The notes beneath the pieces were generated by a model. It had not been told where the DNA came from. It saw only the letters and a program-made list of their open reading frames with translations, and searched no databases. This document shows positions 1-10,911 of a DNA stretch of 64,000 bases, piece after piece (position 1 is the stretch's first letter; every line of letters begins with the position of its first letter). This DNA is from Euborellia annulipes (Eukaryota; Arthropoda; Insecta; Dermaptera; Anisolabididae), in the NCBI GenBank assembly GCA_023213315.1, contig JAKCPI010026210.1, positions 61,904 through 125,903 on the forward strand, given 5' to 3'. Made by a program: the position numbers and the translations under genes.

Positions 1-225
1 CCGTACATGATTGGATGGAAAATTTTAAAAGTTATTAACTATTCCATAATATTAAATTTTCTTTTTTTTTTCTTTGTTCATGTTTTAAAAGTTTTATCTT
101 AAAAATTCAAACTATATTAAAAAGATGTAAAATAGGAATAAAAAACTAAACTAGTTCAGTATAAAAAAGTAAAATAAAAAGACTATGCAAAGAGTAGAGC
201 TATTAAAATAAAGTTATATTGTATA

Positions 226-503
226 CAAGGGCGGATCCAGAGGTGTTTCTCGGGGGGGGGGGGGTAATCTGGTGTGACTCGTCGCACAACACACTATTTT
301 TTCTTAATTTCGGTAATTTAAAGGCGCATTCTGTACTTGTTTGCCAGAATATAAATACAAATCAAATTTTTAAGTATTAATTTTTAAAATTTTACATTAA
401 AAATAAATTTTTTTTTCGAAAAAAAAGTATTTTTTTCCAATCTCGGGGGGGGGGGGGGGGTAATTACCTCCTTTACTCCCCCCCCCCATTGTATCCGCCC
501 TTG
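226..503. mobile_element. hAT-like MITE, family 1
   Basis: Terminal inverted repeats CAAGGGCGGATCCA and TGTATCCGCCCTTG are flanked by a perfect 8-bp duplication, ATTGTATA (218-225 and 504-511). An 8-bp duplication with this type of terminus fits the hAT superfamily. The interior is AT-rich with long G and C runs and has no coding potential. A second copy lies at 11442-11709. Confidence 0.85.
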
Positions 504-589
504 ATTGTATAAAAATGAAAACACGACCTAAATTATATTAATATAATATTTAAATAAATGCACAGATAAAAATAAACTAAAATTCTTAA

Positions 590-875
590 GAAGTGCAAGA
601 ATAAAGTGTGCTTCAAACAATTTTGAGAGCAAAATGAAAATACAGTAGAACCTCGCTTAACGAGTCATTCGCATAACGAGCAAAACAAATTGTTAAGAAT
701 GACTCGCTTAACGACGACGATTACAAAACACGGTTACAAGTACATCAGTAAAGTACTAGTACTCTTGGTCGATTTTATTTAAAAGCATATTTTCACGCGG
801 GATGTCTAACTTAAATATAAAATTTCAACCTCCTAGCTCTTTTCGTTCTTGAGATATTTTGCACACAGACACATT
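590..875 (-). mobile_element. HPE fragment, interrupted
   Basis: Matches the middle of the HPE family in reverse orientation: the segment around 595-640, the AGTACTAGTACT palindrome at about 755, and the segment before the TG tract. A pogo-like terminus at 643 breaks it, and a terminal-repeat element begins at about 876. Confidence 0.6.
643..735. mobile_element. pogo/Tigger-like terminus fragment
   Basis: The terminus CAGTAGAACCTCGCTTAACG follows a TA and resembles pogo/Tigger ends. A short inverted match (GACTCGCTTAACG near 702) follows, but no convincing opposite end is seen, so this is a remnant inside an HPE fragment. Confidence 0.5.
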
Positions 876-1195
876 AAGCACGCCGATTGAGCAAAGATGC
901 TCAATGACAAAACATTTTTGTCGAATTATGCTTAAAACTTTTTTCAATGCTTTTGATATGGGTCAACACACACACTGATTAAGCAAAATCAAAAAACACA
1001 ATCGACATCATTGAGCAAAATGTTTTGTCATTGAGCAATAGGTTTTGTTGAAGAGCGTTTTTGTCCCTATTCATTTAAGCTATATAATTTTAGACTATAT
1101 TTCTCAATGACAAAACATGTTGCTAAATCGGTGTCAAAACATTTTGTCGAAGAGCGTTTTTGCTCAATCGGAGTGCATCCAGCCTAATAGAAATG
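876..1195. mobile_element. Terminal-inverted-repeat element, unclassified
   Basis: The ends are imperfect inverted repeats built on CCGATTGAGCAAA (left) and TTTGCTCAATCGG (right). The motifs ATTGAGCAAAA and GACAAAACATTTT recur inside in both orientations. No long open frame is present and no clean target duplication is seen. Confidence 0.5.
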
Positions 1196-1914
1196 ACATT
1201 ATAAAATCTTAGACTTGTGTAGAATTTTGAAAAATTTAGTTAATTTATTTCCGTTTGAATATATTTGATTTGAAGTGTTGTTGCCACAAACACGCAAAGT
1301 TATAAAAATAACTCGGAGACATTTTTCTTTTTTTTTTGAAGAAATATATGTTTTTAAGACCTTTTGGAGGGACGAATGTCACTGTCGATGACAGCGTCAA
1401 CCTGTCGAAATAAAAAAAAAAATATAGGAGATTTTTTATTGCTTTTATTCAATTTGATTGGCAACGAAAGATGGACATCAGTATTATTTTCTTGATATTT
1501 TTTTTTGACTTTTCATAATTTCGTTTTTTGTTGGTATTACAAAGATTTAGTTCGTTAGCGTGGATTCATTTTTTGAAAAATAGGGAACCATCTGAAAATT
1601 AAGAAAATCTTTCTTTAATTGAATTTTTTTAATCGATATTCCAATAGCTTTTCGTTTGAGTCGGATATAGGTATCAAAGATCCTCGCCTCATCCTCGATA
1701 AAAAATAACAGAATTTCGCGATAATTAAAAACAGGAAAAAATTCCAAAAAAAAAAAACTAAAATAATATGGACGTCTTAGAAAAAAATAAAAAGCTAAAT
1801 CTAGTGTCCAAAATATTAAATAATATAATTTGAACCCTGGGAGGTAGGCATCCCAAATGGCCAAGTCACTAATGAATCATCTCTAGAGCAAAATATCAAA
1901 GATTATTTGTAAAT
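1196..1914. other. AT-rich stretch, no feature seen
   Basis: Low-complexity AT-rich DNA. A minus-strand open frame here is phenylalanine-rich, as expected from A/T runs, with no recognisable domain. It ends with the left copy (1901-1914) of the target duplication of the next element. Confidence 0.6.
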
Positions 1915-2180
1915 AAAAGTGTAGAATGGCTGTTATTTATTAATCTTAAGGAAATGGATTTGCAGCCAGGAGAATACAAAAAAACTATTTTAGTTTCTTT
2001 CGGTCGACGTTTCAATATTCAATATTGTTCAAATAATTTATGCATGTCACAACAAAATCCATGTGTGCTTTTTAACTATCTTTGGTCCCGACGAAGGACG
2101 CGATTGGCGTCCGAAACGTCGACCGAAAGAAACTAAAATAGTTTTTTTGTATTCTCCTGGCTGCAAATCCATTTCCTTAA
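1915..2180. mobile_element. Penelope-like palindromic terminal repeat P1
   Basis: Two 71-bp arms (1943-2013 and 2113-2183) are near-perfect inverted copies. The element is flanked by a 14-bp duplication, GATTATTTGTAAAT (1901-1914, 2181-2194). A short extension containing GTAGAATGGCTGT lies outside one arm, as in other copies here and as known for Penelope elements. The right arm carries a hammerhead-like core: helix I GGTC/GACC, helix II GGACGC/GCGTCC, then GAAACGTC. The catalytic CUGANGA is degenerate (CCGACGA). No reverse transcriptase is encoded. Confidence 0.75.
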
Positions 2181-2499
2181 GATTATTTGTAAATATTGAT
2201 TAAAATTAACAATCACGCTGGAGCATCGTTCGGAGAAATTCATTATTGACTTAAACATTTGGGTTGCCTACCTTCAGGATTCAAATAATATTATTTATTG
2301 GATGTTCACTAGAATTAGGCTTCTATTTTTTATTTTAAATTATCTCTCTTTTTTTATCCCCTTGCGAAATCCTGAGGTTATTTTTTAAATAAATACATTG
2401 AGGATGAAGGGGGGTGGCGAGGTACTGAGATCCCATCCAAACGAAAATCTATTGGAATATCGAATAAAAAAAATTCTATTAAAGAAACATTCAACAAGA
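2181..2499. other. AT-rich spacer, no feature seen
   Basis: AT-rich sequence between a Penelope palindrome and a SINE. No repeat or coding signal is recognised. Confidence 0.5.
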
Positions 2500-2640
2500 C
2501 ATGTGAGTGTTTTTTATTGATGAGGCCAAACATCCCATGGCCCCCGGGAATCGAACCCAGGATCTCCGCCTTTCCGGGGCATAGGCGTGCTATCTTTTGC
2601 ACCAGGCCACCGGACCCTCGACCTGCACCAATAAAACTCA
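2500..2640 (-). mobile_element. tRNA-derived SINE-2
   Basis: Read on the minus strand, the head is tRNA-like: an A-box-like segment (GTGGCCTGGTGCAAAAG) is followed about 45 nt later by a near-perfect B box (GGGTTCGATTCCC). A tail contains the motif TTTTTTATTGATG. The tRNA fold is incomplete, so this is a SINE or pseudo-tRNA rather than a tRNA gene. Related copies form an inverted pair at 40855-41070. Confidence 0.6.
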
Positions 2641-2821
2641 CTTCCCCTTATATGCAGTTAGTCGCGCAAGTTACTAACTCGTAACGAAAAAAGTGAAAAA
2701 CTTTAAAGAAAAATTTTCCATTTATTTAACTATTAAAGAAACTATTTTTTTTTTAGATGAGATTCATTAGTGAGTTGGTTATTTGTGTTGCCTATTTAAA
2801 TCATAGTTTAAAATTCCTTTT

Positions 2822-2990
2822 TTTTATCTTTTTCGGCATCAATGGCCTTTAAAACCCCATTCCTATTTATTTCGCATGTTTAATAGCCAATTCAAATGAA
2901 ATGAATTTTTCTCGCTTGGGACGGGAATCGAACCCGAGGCCCTTTGCACCATGTCTTCTCTCAGACCCTCGGGCCACTGGCAAAAATCCT
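2822..2990 (-). mobile_element. tRNA-derived SINE-3
   Basis: The minus strand has a tRNA-like head with B box GGGTTCGATTCCCG, followed by a body containing the reverse of TAGCCAATTCAAATGAAAT. That body motif recurs at about 59520 and 61985 inside the higher-order repeat, so this is an interspersed family. Confidence 0.55.
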
Positions 2991-3837
2991 TATTTTGCAA
3001 TAACACATGAGTGATGATTTTAGTAATTTTTTTTTATAAATTGGCATTCATTCCTTTGAAAATACGCTGGTCTAAAAAATGAATTTAATAACATCATTTT
3101 CAATTACTGTAAATATTTTGATGTTTTTTCCTGAATAATAGATTTTCACATCTAATAAAATTCATAATGAATAAAATTTCTATAATATTAGATTGTAAAT
3201 TGTCTTTTTATTTCAAAGCTATCGATGGCTATAAATAAACAATAAAAAAAGAAAGAATATTTTTTGGATATCCCTTTTATATATCGATAATATTGGAAAT
3301 TTTCTCTGTGACAGTGTCAAAGGAAGGCCTTGTTGTATGTCCCCCTCTCTCCTTTTAAGTCTTCTTCTCCTAAACTGAGGTTGAGGAAAATATCTTCTAT
3401 CTCTCTAAAGGCCCTTTTCAAGGGATGATGTGTCAGAGAAGGGAGAGAGAGAGAGAGAGCTAATATTGGTCTGGAGCCCAGCTGGGTTTCATTCGCACGT
3501 CAGGGGAGGACTTTGAGACCCCAACTAAAGAGAAAGAGGGTCATTCGATGAAGAATTTCTGTACCACTCTAAAGACAAGACGAAGGAGATCTCCTTCCTT
3601 TAACTTCTCTCTGGTCGATTAAGGTTTTTTTTTTTTAGAAAATGAATTTAAATTCTCTAACGCAAGTGATAATAATCTATGATATCTAACTAGCAAACCT
3701 ATTTTGACCTTTAAAGAGGAATTTTATTTATTTATTCTTTAGAAAGAGCTCTTAATTTTTTTATACTCTCTCGGTGTATTATATCTACGGGGTAATTCAG
3801 TCGATCCGTCCCCCATTTCTTTTAAGAAATGAAATAA
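2991..3837. other. Unique sequence, no gene seen
   Basis: Not obviously repeated elsewhere in the window. 3300-3620 is GC-richer, with CT- and GA-rich tracts (GA microsatellite near 3447). No splice-bounded open frame is found. It could be intron or regulatory DNA. Confidence 0.4.
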
Positions 3838-3890
3838 AGATGACGTTTCGGTACTGGTTGGAACCATCATCGGAGCTATAATATGGAATT
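3838..3890 (-). ncRNA. Degenerate hammerhead-like motif (Penelope remnant)
   Basis: Reverse complement reads CCGATGATGGTTCC, then GTACCGAAACGTC: the same layout as the better hammerhead cores in this window, with C replacing U in the catalytic heptamer. Likely the remnant of a Penelope-like terminal repeat. Confidence 0.45.
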
Positions 3891-4026
3891 TGTTAGATAA
3901 CACGTATAAGAGATTTTACAAATTTATTTTTTGTTGAAATTAACTTTATTTATTTTGAAAATTTTTTCAAGATTCGGTATTAAGTTTGTTTGGACATTAA
4001 GGCACTTATATAGATTAAAAGCTAAT

Positions 4027-4672
4027 TTTTACTTTCTCTTACCTCTATATATGTTAATATATATAGAGAGTAAGTATTGAATTCATGTCAAAAATTTGAT
4101 GTCGATATTTTGACGGATATACACGTTTTTAGGTCCCCTGAATCATAAAAAGTGGTTTTTTGCAACATGGTCTGTCTGTCTGTGAACAAAATATCTCTAG
4201 AATGAAAAGAACTAGGAAGTTGAAATTTTATATTTAAGTTAGGCACCCTCATGGGACGTGACACGAAGCTTTTGAACAAAATCGATCAGAGTAGTACTTT
4301 ACTGATGCACTTTTTCAGTTTTTTCGATTTTCTCAAAATTCGTTCCAACGATTTTGATTAAAATTCAAAAATAAATTATTTTTTAGATTCTCTTTAAAAT
4401 TTATATTCTCATTTTGTCATTGAAATCTTCTGAAGACCACTTTACTCTTCTACTCAATAGAAAAGATAGGAGAAATGGTTGCCATGGTAATAAAATATAA
4501 ATATTTTCACATATAAATTTTACATCTTGAAAATCGAATGTAGCCTACCGTATTGTCGGGAACTAAATATATGTCGACACAAAAATCTGGTGGGACAAGC
4601 ACAGAACACAACTTTCGATTACCTAAGATAAGAGAAAGTTGTCTGCTGTGCGCCAGTCACACTAGATTTTTT
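4027..4672 (+). mobile_element. HPE element, near full length
   Basis: Starts in a T-run with ACTTTCTCTTACCT, forms the left AT-rich hairpin, contains the AGTACT core palindrome region, and ends with the right hairpin (ACACAACTTTC... with GCGCCAGTCACACTAGATTTTT). No coding capacity and no target duplication beyond T residues. The family assignment as Helentron-like is inference from structure. Confidence 0.75.
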
Positions 4673-4769
4673 AATATGTTATTAATCACTATCACATATG
4701 TATTAAATAATTTTTTGAAGCATATCTGCCGAAGGGTTATCGTGTAGTTGATTATTAAAAAATTTAAGC

Positions 4770-5011
4770 CGCTGAAGAGTACTAGTACTTTACTGATGTA
4801 CTTTTCAGTTTTTTGTGATTTTCTCAAAATTCTCTCTATTTTGATTAAAATTCATAAATCAATTATTTTATATATGCTATTTAAAATGTTTATTCTCATT
4901 TTCCGCTTAAAATTGCTTGAGGCTCACTTTACTCTTGTACAGAACACAACTTTCAATTACCGAAGGTAAGACAAAGTTGTGTGCTATGGAACCAGTCACT
5001 GCAGATTTTTT
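4770..5011 (+). mobile_element. HPE fragment, 3' part
   Basis: Begins at the AGTACTAGTACTT palindrome and runs to a degraded right hairpin (CACAACTTTCAATTACCG, then GTCACTGCAGATTTTTT). The left half is missing. Confidence 0.65.
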
Positions 5012-5916
5012 GCTAACAAATACCTGGTATTCAACTTTATATTATTACTGCGTATTCATCTACTGGAAAATTTCCATTTTTAGTTGGAAAAAGGTTTCTG
5101 TTAGTAAAAAAAGTGTCGATTAATGAATAAATAATTTTCACCACTTGTCGAATTCAAAATTCAATACTGTTTCAACTTTTTTAAGCTTTATATAGTAGTA
5201 GATTTTTTTTTTTCTTTAAATTTCAATTTCAAAGCTGAGTGTAATTTATTTATTCCAAGAACAGATGCTTTGGTTTCATTTACTATATCATTTCGCATTT
5301 ATCTTTCACTAACTAAGTACTTTGAAGTACAAACAAGAACACCCTCAAACGTGAAAATGAATCCCTTTTCAATCGAATAGAAAAGTAGGGGAAAATTAAT
5401 AATTTAAATCGTGAAACCACAACCCTACACTAAGGCCAATTAGTTTGTAATTTTTTGAAAGAATAATTAAGGAAAATACCGAAGTTGAATAAATTATTTC
5501 ACTATAGTTTATTTGGAAAGCTTACAACGTTTTCCCCATTCATTTCTGTGAGCCTTTTCAGGTACAATTCGGATACAAATCACAAAAAGGTCGAGATTAA
5601 AGTGATTTAAATTAAAATGAAGAGGCTCTATAAAACGTAATTTAATACAAATAAATCACACTTAAATTTATTTATTTATTAATTTAACCTTAACCAAGAC
5701 TTTTTCCAGTGTCATAGAGATTCTCATATTAAGATAAAATGTCTAAAAATTAAATTATCTAAAAAAAAATTATTGTTGGAAAAGGTAAATCGCTAAGTAA
5801 CTTACCTTTTACAAATGTTCATTTAGCACACCACAACTCTAATTGTTAATTAATTATTATAAATTTTATATGGACAGCTATCAACACTTGTTTAAGGCTA
5901 AAACGCCAGAAATAAT
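5012..5916. other. AT-rich stretch with one degenerate hammerhead-like motif
   Basis: Mostly featureless AT-rich DNA. At 5521-5564 the reverse complement reads CCTGAAAAGGCTCAC, then GGGGAAAACGTTG: similar to the CTGAAGA...GAAACGTT core at 35840-35885, so probably an old Penelope remnant. A short inverted repeat (AAAAGGTAA/TTACCTTTT) lies near 5780-5812. Confidence 0.4.
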
Positions 5917-6327
5917 AAAAATCTGGTGTGAATGGGCGCACAGCATAGAACTTCCTTTCTATGTTCTTTGCTTGTCACACCAGATTTTTGTGCCCACATC
6001 TACTACATTAGAATTCAAGTTGTAAGATTTATAAACATAAGAAAATATTTAAATTTTATACCTTGGCAGTTATTTATCTATCTTTCTATGAAGTACAATT
6101 GTAAAGTGTGCTTCAAACAAATTTTAGAACTAAATGAGAATATACATTTTAAAGAGCATCTAAAAAATATTTGATTTATGAATTTTAAACAACAAAATCG
6201 TTAGAACGAGTTTTGAGAAAATCGAAAAAAATAAAAAAATGGAAAAAATACATCAGTAAAGTACTAGAACTTTTTAGCCTTTTTGCGCTCCTCAAGAGGG
6301 TATCTAACTTAAATATAAAATTTCAAA
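5917..6327 (-). mobile_element. HPE fragment, 3' hairpin and body
   Basis: Reverse-oriented copy: the terminal hairpin opens with AAAAATCTGGTGTGAA and closes with TTGTCACACCAGATTTTTG. The body follows to the segment just before the TG tract, where it is cut off. The hairpin loop differs from the usual one. Confidence 0.7.
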
Positions 6328-6369
6328 TAATCTAAAGAACTCACCTTTGGCAATAGTTCATCTATTTTT

Positions 6370-6875
6370 AATAAATAACACAAGGTTACGTTTCAAAAGG
6401 TATTTAACTTAACCTAGTGTTATTTATTTTTTAGTTTTTATCTTAACCTAGGGTTATTTTTATCTATAATTAGATGATGTTCACCTAATTATAGATAAAT
6501 AAATAACACAAGGTTAAGTTTCAAAAGGTAATTAACTTAACCTAGTGTTATTTTTTTAATTAATTATCTTGAATTTGAAAAAAAAAACGACTAAGTCATA
6601 AAAAGACGTAAAGTCCAAAAAAAAGACCAAGTGATAAAAACGACTTTAAGTCATAAAAGAAGTAAAGTCATAAGACGTTAAATCCTAAAAAAATACGGTG
6701 GGGTCTGGGAGTCGAAGCTCCCCAGCTAGCTACAAGTGCGGAGCATAGCGATTATTATAGATAAATAAATAACACAAGGTTAAGTTTCAAAATGTATTTA
6801 ACTTAACCTAGTGTTATTTATTTTTTCGTTCCAAAAGGTTTTTATCTTAACCTAGTGTTATTTGTATCTATAATT
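6370..6875. repeat. Cluster of palindromic units
   Basis: A unit of about 50 bp, opening AATAACACAAGGTTAAGTTT and closing AACTTAACCTAGTGTTATT, is itself a palindrome. It occurs at about 6373, 6497 and 6765, with a partial at about 6845. Between units are A-rich blocks with AAGTCATAAAAGACGT-like repeats and a GC-rich segment (CTGGGAGTCGAAGCTCCCC) with another inverted match at about 6970. Probably a degenerate MITE cluster. Confidence 0.55.
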
Positions 6876-7632
6876 AGATGAAACTATCTTTAATTATATT
6901 GAATTAAAAAAAAAAAATGACTAAATCATTAAAAAAAAAACGTAGTCCAAAAAAGTGACGCAGCGAACGCTTGTAGCTAGTTTAATTAAATAAAATTTCA
7001 ACCAGGTAGCTTGAACACCCAGATCATTTTGCAGGACTCAATATGAGTCAAAAATAGCTTATTTATTTTTAATACCCTTTTTGAAAAGTCTTCTAAATAT
7101 ACTTGAATAAAGGAATTCATTATAGAGGCTTACACACATTCGATGTCTATCTACCGCACTATCATCATACATTTCTAGGATTGCTTCTTGACAAGGGCGG
7201 TTGGGTCCTTTGAATGAATAAACGTCAGTCACTCAGAGAGAGGATACAATGAATGCCTGTGCAGAATAATATAATAATATTATAGGAAGAATTTAATGAT
7301 TAATTAATCTAGATGAATACGCTCGGTGTAGGGCTTTCTAAAGGAAAATTAAACCATACATTGTAAACTTAATTTATTCCCACCCTGTCTTACTTACTTT
7401 GCTTAGGCTGTGCTTTTCTTGTAATCTTTTTCCTATTTCGTAAAGGTTGATGTATGTACTGTGTGAGTGAGGGTAGAGGTGGGGGAATGTTGACTTATGA
7501 CTTGGTATCTTGGCATTAATTATTTCTAAATTGTGTATTGATTATTAAAAAATGACATAGTTCGTTTAAAATTAAATTGGTTTACTTTGAGAGGATTTCT
7601 TTTTCTTTTCGGCATATGCCATTTAGGTAGAC
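6876..7632. other. Mostly unique AT-rich sequence
   Basis: No repeat family or splice-bounded open frame recognised. 7130-7260 is slightly GC-richer. Confidence 0.4.
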
Positions 7633-7633
7633 G

Positions 7634-7665
7634 TACAGTACCGGTCAAAAAAGTGTTATGTTCAT
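7634..7665 (+). mobile_element. Tc1-like terminus, single end
   Basis: TACAGTACCGGTCAAAAAAG is a recognisable Tc1-type terminal repeat start preceded by TA. No opposite end is found before the next element at 7757, so this is a truncated remnant. Confidence 0.45.
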
Positions 7666-7756
7666 GTTTTTTTACTTTTTTTTTACTATAACTCTTCCAA
7701 AAATGAACCTCTACACTACTTTGAATTCTAATAAATTTGCATACTTCTTTTAAATC

Positions 7757-8545
7757 ATTTTTACTTTCTCTTACCTCTATATAGAGAAAGTATTGGATTC
7801 ATGTCAAAAGTTCGATGTCGAGATTTTGATGGAAATACACGTTTTGAGGCCAAAAAGTGGTTTTCGCAACATGGTCTGTCTGTGTATCTGTGACTGTCTG
7901 TATCCAATTATAAGCATGAAGGAATTGAGCTTTATTGAAATATTTGAGATTTATTGAAATTTTATATTTAAGGATTTCTTGAGTAGAATGGCTGTAGATA
8001 TTGGAAAAAAGAACGGAAGCCTTACCGGGAACAGCAGTCAGGTTAAATAAAAAAAACTTTATATTTCTTTGCCGACGTTTCGGGTGCTAGTCACACTAAT
8101 CCTCAGGGCCTATGGTAACAATTTTTATTAGTATTTAATTTTTTTTTATACATAAATACAGTGAATGATACAGTATTACATGAAATATTAAGATTTTACT
8201 CACAAGCAAAATTGTCAAAAGTACTGATTAACCTGTACTAAATTTTGACAATTTTGCTTTGGTGTAAAATCTTAATATTTCATGTAATACTGTATCATTC
8301 ACTGTATTTATTTATAAAAAAATTAATTACTAATAAAAATTATTACCATAGGCCCTGAGGATGAGTGCGACTAGCATCCGAAACTTCGGCAAAGAAATAT
8401 AAAGTTTTTTATTTAACCTGGCTGCTGTTCCCGGGGAGGCTCCCGTTCTTGTTTCCAATTTATATTTAAGTTAAGCACCCTCCGGAGGCGTGAAAATAAG
8501 CTTTTAATCAAAATGGACCAAAAAATACTAGTAGGTATAAGTGTA
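7757..8545 (+). mobile_element. HPE copy split by Penelope palindrome
   Basis: The left hairpin (ACTTTCTCTTACC to GAGAAAGTATTGG) and body run to 7972 and resume at 8460 after the inserted palindrome, continuing through AATAAGCTTTTAATCAAAAT to a truncated core palindrome. The 3' half is missing. Confidence 0.75.
7973..8459. mobile_element. Penelope-like palindrome P2 inside HPE
   Basis: Two arms of about 225 bp (about 8000-8225 and 8235-8459) fold back on each other. The insertion is flanked by an 11-bp duplication, TTATATTTAAG (7962-7972, 8460-8470), and reconstructs the HPE sequence when removed. A 27-bp extension containing GTAGAATGGCTGTAGAT lies at the left. The right arm has a hammerhead-like core at 8350-8397: helix I GCC/GGC, CTGAGGA, helix II, CGAAACTTC, with helix III damaged. 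Confidence 0.8.
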
Positions 8546-8681
8546 AAAATAAGGATATTGATCACTACTACAGACTTTTATTACTGAAGGCAAAGTTGTT
8601 TATTGTAATCTTTTAAAATACGGTAAATCAAATTCCTCATCTCAGAATCGATGTAATTAGATATTCTTACATTGTTATAAA

Positions 8682-8720
8682 CTCTGATGATAGTCAAAGT
8701 CCGAATAGAAACGTCAGAAT
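8682..8720 (+). ncRNA. Hammerhead-like motif, isolated
   Basis: CTGATGATAGTC, then GAATAGAAACGTCAG. The core heptamer and GAAACGTC are present, but helix II is weak and helix I only 2 bp (CT/AG). Likely a decayed Penelope remnant. Confidence 0.4.
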
Positions 8721-8765
8721 TGAATAAATATTTTATTGAAAAAAAAACTTCTTTTTCATCGCCAA

Positions 8766-8816
8766 ATAAAACAATACTTTCTCTCTATATATTTTATATA
8801 TATAGGGTAAAGATCC
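8766..8816 (-). mobile_element. HPE left-end hairpin fragment
   Basis: Contains AATACTTTCTCTCTATATAT followed by TATATATAGGGTAAAG, the reverse complement of the HPE left terminal hairpin. The rest of the element is absent. Confidence 0.55.
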
Positions 8817-9373
8817 TCAAATTATAAGGTGATTAAAAAAATGATTCCATTTAATTGCTCCGGAGCATCCAGTTTCTAAGAAAATTTACCCCCTGCGCAT
8901 GCAGCCCAATTCCTGACTCGGTCATTTCGATTGCCTACCTTGCAGGAACCAGCTTTTAAATAAATTAACAAAGTTATACAATTGAATGTATAGGTAACTT
9001 CGAATAAAATTGTTATATTTTTTACGTTAAAGAATTGCATGTTCTCATTATTATTTCTAACGCCATACAGATATTAATATTTTATCGTTATATTCAAAAG
9101 CGATCTTAAAAAATTTAAGTGCTCGTAACTTTATAAATAAAAACTAACATTAAATCGTGATTACTATCTGAAAACATAAATAACTAGAAATTGAGAGAGG
9201 GAAAGCGAGAGTTGGCAATTTATTGGAATTTATTAAATTGAATCGAGTGGGGAGGGGGGTGCGGGACTCTAAATATAGTGAAATGCTGCATCCACCTGGG
9301 GGTTAAAATTCTATAAAGAGCGTGGATTTGAATTTTCATTTATTTGAGCCCTTAAAACGTTCTCTGAGAGATG
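8817..9373. other. AT-rich stretch, no feature seen
   Basis: No coding or repeat signal recognised. It ends with the target site of the SINE-1 copy (TGAGAGATGTTT at 9364-9375). Confidence 0.5.
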
Positions 9374-9375
9374 TT

Positions 9376-9627
9376 TTTTTTTTTTTAAACATTCACACTT
9401 TTTTTCTCACTCACACTCACACACACATTCACACAGTCTTTTCGGCAACTTAGGCCATATAAGACTTTGACGATCACCGTTATGAATATATATTATTTGG
9501 GGTCCAGGCATTCTTATTTAAGCCATTTGGTATCCAAATGGCTGAAATAAAATCTGCCTGGGGTCCGAACCCTCAACGTTCGGTATACGAGGTTACCACT
9601 TTAACCCCTACACCAAGCCCCGAGGGC
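9376..9627 (-). mobile_element. SINE-1 copy, full length
   Basis: Minus strand: tRNA-like head (GGGGCTTGGTGTAGGGGTTA as A box, GGGTTCGGACCCC as B box), a body holding the short palindrome GCCATTTGGATACCAAATGG, GCCGAAAAGACTGTG near the tail, and poly-A. A perfect 12-bp duplication, TGAGAGATGTTT, flanks it (9364-9375, 9628-9639). The duplication and A-tail indicate target-primed reverse transcription by a LINE partner. This is one of the best-preserved copies. Confidence 0.85.
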
Positions 9628-9639
9628 TGAGAGATGTTT

Positions 9640-10649
9640 AATTTTTTTTTTTATTAACATTTTTAGTGTAGAAAATTTTGATAATTTAGTGGTTTAAAAT
9701 TATAGTATTTTGACCGTCAAAGAAACAATTATTTATACAAAATTAAATTAAAAACAAAAATTGTAATTATGATTTCAAATAGAATCGTACTTTATTTAAG
9801 CTTAGATTCACTTTGAAAAATAAATAATTGGCGTTGATTAAATTTTATTAAATTCCGAAATTTTTTATGACTGTCCGTACGTGAATTGAAAGTTTATCTA
9901 ACGCTTTTATTAAGTTAGTAACTTCACAAAACCTCAGATACGGTAGCTAATTATATGTCAAAAACTCATTTTAATGGTTAATGGTATTTTTATTTTCTAC
10001 ATCGATTATTTGCTATCTGTCGGATAAATTTATTAGTTGACTAGAACTGAAGCAACCGACCTCATTGGATAGGGCCAAACCCTCATAAATACAATTTCAT
10101 ATTACAAAACCACAAATAATATCCAAAAAATGGAAACAAATAGAAATGTAATTAAATGGGAAAAAAAATAATTTAGCTAAATTATTTTTCATACAAATAC
10201 TTTTTTTCACTTAATAAAATAAATGGAAAATTTCCCCGAAAGCTATATAATTTTTGATATTAAAAAGGAAAATAACTAATCCAAATACAACAAATAAAAA
10301 AAAAAAAAAACTGTATTAAAAATATATATCTTTTTATGAAGGGTGAATTTAAAAAGAGAGATATGGAAAAAGAAGGCACAATTCCCCTTGGGTAATAAGA
10401 AAGAAATCATCCCCCAAGGAATATCTAATAATCCTAAAGAGAACAATTGGTTTTAAATTGTATTGATATTATCAATTGTAAAGAGCTTTATTGGTAAAAT
10501 AAATTGGCAGAAGTTTGACTGAATTTGAATTAAATAACTTTAATTCGACAATAATGATTTTGGTTATTATTAAAAAAATAAATAAAAGAAAATAAGCTCT
10601 TTTCTTCTAGTTAACGCAATATGAAAGGATTAAACATATTCATTATTAA
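9640..10649. other. AT-rich stretch, no feature seen
   Basis: About 1 kb without recognised repeats or splice-bounded frames. A-runs occur near 10295-10310. Confidence 0.5.
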
Positions 10650-10840
10650 TTAAATATATGAGGTTTCACTGAGTTTTAAATAAAAGAAATATTTGAATTT
10701 CTAACTCGATTTAAAACACATCATTACGACTGAGTGATATGTAACTGAGTGTACCTTCTGATGATGCGATGGGCTAATAACCTGAATTATATCGAGTTAA
10801 AAATTCAAATATTTATTTCATTTGAAACCTCACATAGATT
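10650..10840. mobile_element. Penelope-like palindrome P3, degenerate
   Basis: Arms carrying GAGGTTTCA, AATATTTGAATTT and AACTCGAT (left) pair with ATCGAGTT, AAATTCAAATATT and TGAAACCTC (right). The hammerhead-like core in the right part (CTGATGATGCGATGGG) lacks an intact GAAACGTC, so the ribozyme is broken. Confidence 0.55.
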
Positions 10841-10911
10841 AAATAATTTAATTTATAAATATGTTTCACATAAAACCTACACCAATTTCCCACCAAACTA
10901 TATTCATTATA

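Noticed and set aside
2500..2640. Candidate functional tRNA gene
   Set aside because: Good B box but cloverleaf incomplete and linked to a SINE tail; copies elsewhere.
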